From assembly GCA_900765575.1 (NCBI GenBank), contig CAAFRW010000020.1, positions 1 through 8,415 of the forward strand: a stretch of DNA of 8,415 bases, given 5' to 3'. Numbering within the stretch: the stretch's first letter is position 1; every line of letters begins with the position of its first letter. Of this stretch, positions 6,199 through 8,415 are shown in pieces. The notes under the pieces are model-generated. The model worked only from the letters and a program-made list of their open reading frames with translations. It made no database searches and was not told where the DNA came from. Both the position numbers and the translations under genes were made by a program. Origin of the DNA: Bacteroidaceae bacterium. Lineage in GTDB: Bacteria > Bacteroidota > Bacteroidia > Bacteroidales > Bacteroidaceae.

Positions 6199-7521
6199 CT
6201 ATACCTCCTTTATTAATGCCACCAACTTATCTATCTCTTCCTTTGTCCGTTTCTCCGTAACACTGAATAGCAAAACGTCTTTCTCTATCTCTATTCCGGC
6301 AAAGATTCCGTTCTCCATCCATTTCTCCTGCAAACGCTTCGGAGACAAAGAAGTACGTACGGCAAATTCTTTGAGGAAAGGTTTATCGAACAGAGGAGTA
6401 AACTTGCCCGTAGCCAACAGCTGCTCATACAAATAGTGTGCACCGCTATACGAAAGTTGATTCACTTCGCGCAAACCTTGTTTGCCCATTAAAGCCATAT
6501 AAACGGTTACATACAAAGCCATTAACGATTGGTTGGAACAGATATTACTGTTTGCCTTTTCCCTGCGGATATGTTGCTCGCGTGCCTGTAAAGTAAGCAC
6601 AAAAGCCCGCTTTCCGTCCACATCGGTGGTAGCGCCGACAATACGTCCCGGAAGTTTGCGTACCAACTCTTTCGTACTGGAAAGATATCCTACATAAGGA
6701 CCACCGAAGTTCAACGGCATGCCTAAGGTCTGTCCGTCACCGCAAGCAATATCGGCTCCCCATTCTGCCGGGGACTTTAATACGGCCAGGGTAGAAGGGT
6801 CTGCATTGAGAATGAATAATGCTTTGACGGCGTGAATTGATTCGGCAAACCCTGTAAAGTCTTCAATAATACCATATTTATTAGGTGAAGCCACAATCAC
6901 TCCGGCTACATCGCCGACCTGAAGTTTGCTTTCCATATCCGCTTTATCGGTGCAACCCTCTTTTTCCGCTATCGTTTCCAATACCACTTCACGATACTTG
7001 GCATAAGTCTGCACCACCTGCATGATATTCGGATTCACCGTTTCGGAAATCAATACTTTGTTTTTCTTCTTGGCCGATGCCACTGCCATAAACATGGCTT
7101 CAGCGGTAGCTGTAGGGCCGTCATACATCGATGCATTGGTACATTCCAATCCCGTTAGTTCTGATATCATACTTTGGAATTCGAAAATATACTGCAAGGT
7201 TCCCTGTGATATTTCCGGTTGATAAGGCGTGTATGCCGTTAAAAACTCCGAACGGGAAATAAGCTGGCCGATAACCGAGGGAGCATAATGGTCATAGGCT
7301 CCGGCTCCGGCAAATAGTGTCAACGAAGTGTTTTTCTTTCCCAATTCACTGAAGTAGTTTCGAATCTCCAACTCCGACATAGAAGAGGGGAGATTGTATT
7401 CTTTTTTCCAAACTACACTCTCCGGAATCTCAGCATACAGGTCGTCGAGCGAACCGACTCCAATCCTCTGCAACATCTGTTCGATATCCGCCTCCGTATG
7501 AGGAAAATATTTGTAATTCAT
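6199..7521 (-). CDS. gcvPA: Glycine dehydrogenase (decarboxylating) subunit 1
   Basis: This is the N-terminal half of the P protein, 440 residues, the normal size for a separate GcvPA. It lacks the PLP lysine, which is on GcvPB, but shapes the active site of the heterotetramer. Recognisable segments are the N-terminal YFPHTEADIEQML, FAGAGAYDHYAPSVI, YTPYQPEISQGTLQYIFEFQ, NASMYDGPTATAEA, IVASPNKYGIIEDF and the TLQAREQHIRREKANSNICS stretch typical of the family. The ATG at 7519-7521 gives the canonical start, MNYKYFPHTE. It follows gcvH after 71 nt, the longest gap inside the operon; the sequence there holds no obvious promoter and only a 5-bp TTCTC/GAGAA hairpin. The frame is intact and its last codons carry the ribosome site used by gcvPB. 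Confidence 0.95.
   Translation of the reverse strand: MNYKYFPHTEADIEQMLQRIGVGSLDDLYAEIPESVVWKKEYNLPSSMSELEIRNYFSELGKKNTSLTLFAGAGAYDHYAPSVIGQLISRSEFLTAYTPYQPEISQGTLQYIFEFQSMISELTGLECTNASMYDGPTATAEAMFMAVASAKKKNKVLISETVNPNIMQVVQTYAKYREVVLETIAEKEGCTDKADMESKLQVGDVAGVIVASPNKYGIIEDFTGFAESIHAVKALFILNADPSTLAVLKSPAEWGADIACGDGQTLGMPLNFGGPYVGYLSSTKELVRKLPGRIVGATTDVDGKRAFVLTLQAREQHIRREKANSNICSNQSLMALYVTVYMALMGKQGLREVNQLSYSGAHYLYEQLLATGKFTPLFDKPFLKEFAVRTSLSPKRLQEKWMENGIFAGIEIEKDVLLFSVTEKRTKEEIDKLVALIKEV
6203..6210 (-). promoter_or_regulatory. Strong Shine-Dalgarno for gcvPB within the gcvPA 3' end
   Basis: Read on the minus strand the sequence is AAGGAGGT, 7 nt before the gcvPB ATG, overlapping the gcvPA codons for Lys-Glu-Val. 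It is an almost perfect anti-16S match. The other starts in the window have no comparable site, in line with the AT-rich leaders typical of Bacteroidota. It supports the ATG at 6193-6195 as the gcvPB start. Confidence 0.75.
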
Positions 7522-7592
7522 AAAGGTATTTGTTTTTTAAGGTCTTTAAGTCTTCTCCATCATAGAGAATCATCTGTTTTCCCGCCGAAGCA

Positions 7593-7970
7593 TTATTCGC
7601 AAATAGTTCCGTATGCTTTAGCATCCAGTAACTCGTCCAGTTCCGACATATCCGAAAGTTTCACTTTCATAATCCAGTTACCATAAGCGTCTTCATTCAG
7701 TAATTCGGGGGATTCATCTAATTTTTCATTCACTTCGACTACCACACCTGTAACCGGCGACATCAAATCACTGGCCGCTTTTACGCTTTCTACAGCTCCG
7801 AACTCTTCGCCTTTTTCCACTTCGTCGTCTACTTCCGGCATATCTACATATACAATATTACCCAATGCATTCTGAGCATAATCCGTAATACCAACATAAG
7901 CATATTCACCTTCTACTTTTACCCATTCGTGTGATTCCGCATAGCGCAATCCTTCTACAATTGTACTCAT
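7593..7970 (-). CDS. gcvH: Glycine cleavage system H protein (lipoyl carrier)
   Basis: This small soluble shuttle protein carries the aminomethyl and reduced lipoyl intermediates between the P, T and L proteins. At 125 residues it has the usual length. The lipoyl attachment site is Lys64 in GAVESVKAASDLMSPVTG, the same position as in E. coli GcvH. The fold signatures SHEWVKVEGEYAYVGITDYAQ (residues 13-33) and NEDAYGNWIMKVK are intact. The start ATG at 7968-7970 lies 21 nt after the gcvT stop, preceded by an AT-rich leader without a Shine-Dalgarno. Lipoylation by a ligase or the LipB/LipA route is needed for activity, and those genes are not in the window. Confidence 0.97.
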   Translation of the reverse strand: MSTIVEGLRYAESHEWVKVEGEYAYVGITDYAQNALGNIVYVDMPEVDDEVEKGEEFGAVESVKAASDLMSPVTGVVVEVNEKLDESPELLNEDAYGNWIMKVKLSDMSELDELLDAKAYGTICE

Positions 7971-7991
7971 AACTCTTTGTATTTAAATTGA

Positions 7992-8415
7992 TTATTTTTT
8001 ATAGTTTTTCTGATAAAAACGTTTCTTACATACGGTTCCCTTAAAGACTTTTTTCCGGATACGGATATCCACTTCCGCGCCTAAAGTAGCATATTGGCTA
8101 TCGATTAAGGCCATGCAGACACTTCTTCCGGTAGAGATGGAATTGTAACCGGTTGTTACATAACCTACCTTCACACCTTCTACTTCCACATCATATCCGC
8201 TGCGGGGAATGGCTTTGTCGTGTAGTTCTATACCTACCACTTTCTGCATCACTCCCTGTTCCTTCTGGCGCTGCATTGCTTCTTTACCGATAAACTCGGG
8301 CTTGTTCAGTTTCACAAACATACTCAGTCCGGATTCTATCGGAGTAATTTCATCGCTCAGCTCATGTCCGTAAAGCGGAAGCGCCACCTCAAAGCGCAAG
8401 GTATCGCGGCAACCC
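7992..8415 (-). CDS. gcvT: Aminomethyltransferase (T protein), 3' part only
   Basis: T protein releases ammonia from the aminomethyl-lipoyl H protein and makes 5,10-methylene-tetrahydrofolate (EC 2.1.2.10). The reading frame is open to the right edge. The codons before the internal TTG at 8399 read GCRDTLRFE, the family signature usually written ARDxLRLE, so that TTG is not a start and the gene is cut by the window. About 141 of an expected 360 or so residues are present. They include LPLYGHELSDEITPIESGL, KPEFIGKEAM, the C-terminal barrel segment GYVTTGYNSISTGRSVCMAL, and the basic end KKRFYQKNYKK. The folate-binding N-terminal domain lies outside the window. It is the first known gene of the operon, so the promoter and any leader regulation are upstream of the window. 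Confidence 0.95.
   Translation of the reverse strand, partial: GCRDTLRFEVALPLYGHELSDEITPIESGLSMFVKLNKPEFIGKEAMQRQKEQGVMQKVVGIELHDKAIPRSGYDVEVEGVKVGYVTTGYNSISTGRSVCMALIDSQYATLGAEVDIRIRKKVFKGTVCKKRFYQKNYKK

Noticed and set aside
7430..7624. Minus-strand 64-codon frame spanning the gcvH/gcvPA junction
   Set aside because: It overlaps both the end of gcvH and the start of gcvPA in another frame, and both of those genes are certain.
7971..8415. Glycine riboswitch controlling the operon
   Set aside because: Such an element would precede gcvT, whose 5' end is outside the window. The short gcvT-gcvH gap (21 nt) cannot hold one.

Overview
The window looks like a chromosomal segment from a Bacteroidota bacterium, most likely order Bacteroidales. 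The reasons are the protein sequences of the glycine cleavage genes, the general lack of Shine-Dalgarno sequences, a degenerate transposase of the type common in Bacteroides relatives, and a membrane WG-repeat protein of a style common in gut Bacteroidales. The genus cannot be fixed from the sequence alone.

The window has two halves of different character. Bases 1 to about 3034 are visibly AT-rich and read on the + strand. They hold the 3' end of a trypsin/HtrA-type serine protease, a small single-pass membrane protein of unknown function, a patch of gene debris (about 1221-1756) and a polytopic membrane protein with periplasmic WG repeats. The debris contains a decayed 5' end of an IS4/DUF4372-type transposase abutting a short fragment of FtsZ. 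A small N/T/E/K-rich reading frame follows, which may be the FtsZ C-terminal tail. This half has the look of an accessory region that has taken insertions and deletions.

Bases 3035-3378 form a gene-free, repeat-rich convergent intergenic region. It holds two sets of inverted repeats whose arms can pair in alternative ways, and a hairpin that can serve as a bidirectional terminator.

Bases 3379-8415 are an ordinary, better-conserved minus-strand operon encoding the glycine cleavage system. In transcription order it is gcvT (only the 3' part is in the window), gcvH, gcvPA, gcvPB and a lipoamide dehydrogenase, lpdA. Together these products oxidise glycine to CO2, ammonia, NADH and 5,10-methylene-tetrahydrofolate. 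The P protein is a PLP decarboxylase split into two subunits, H carries the lipoyl arm, T releases ammonia and loads the one-carbon unit onto folate, and L reoxidises the lipoyl arm. The very short spacings (3 nt between gcvPA/gcvPB and gcvPB/lpdA) argue for a single transcript. Its promoter, and any glycine riboswitch, would lie beyond the right edge.

I found no complete undescribed system. The most unusual items are the chimeric transposase/FtsZ relic and the multi-arm inverted repeats in the convergent intergenic region.
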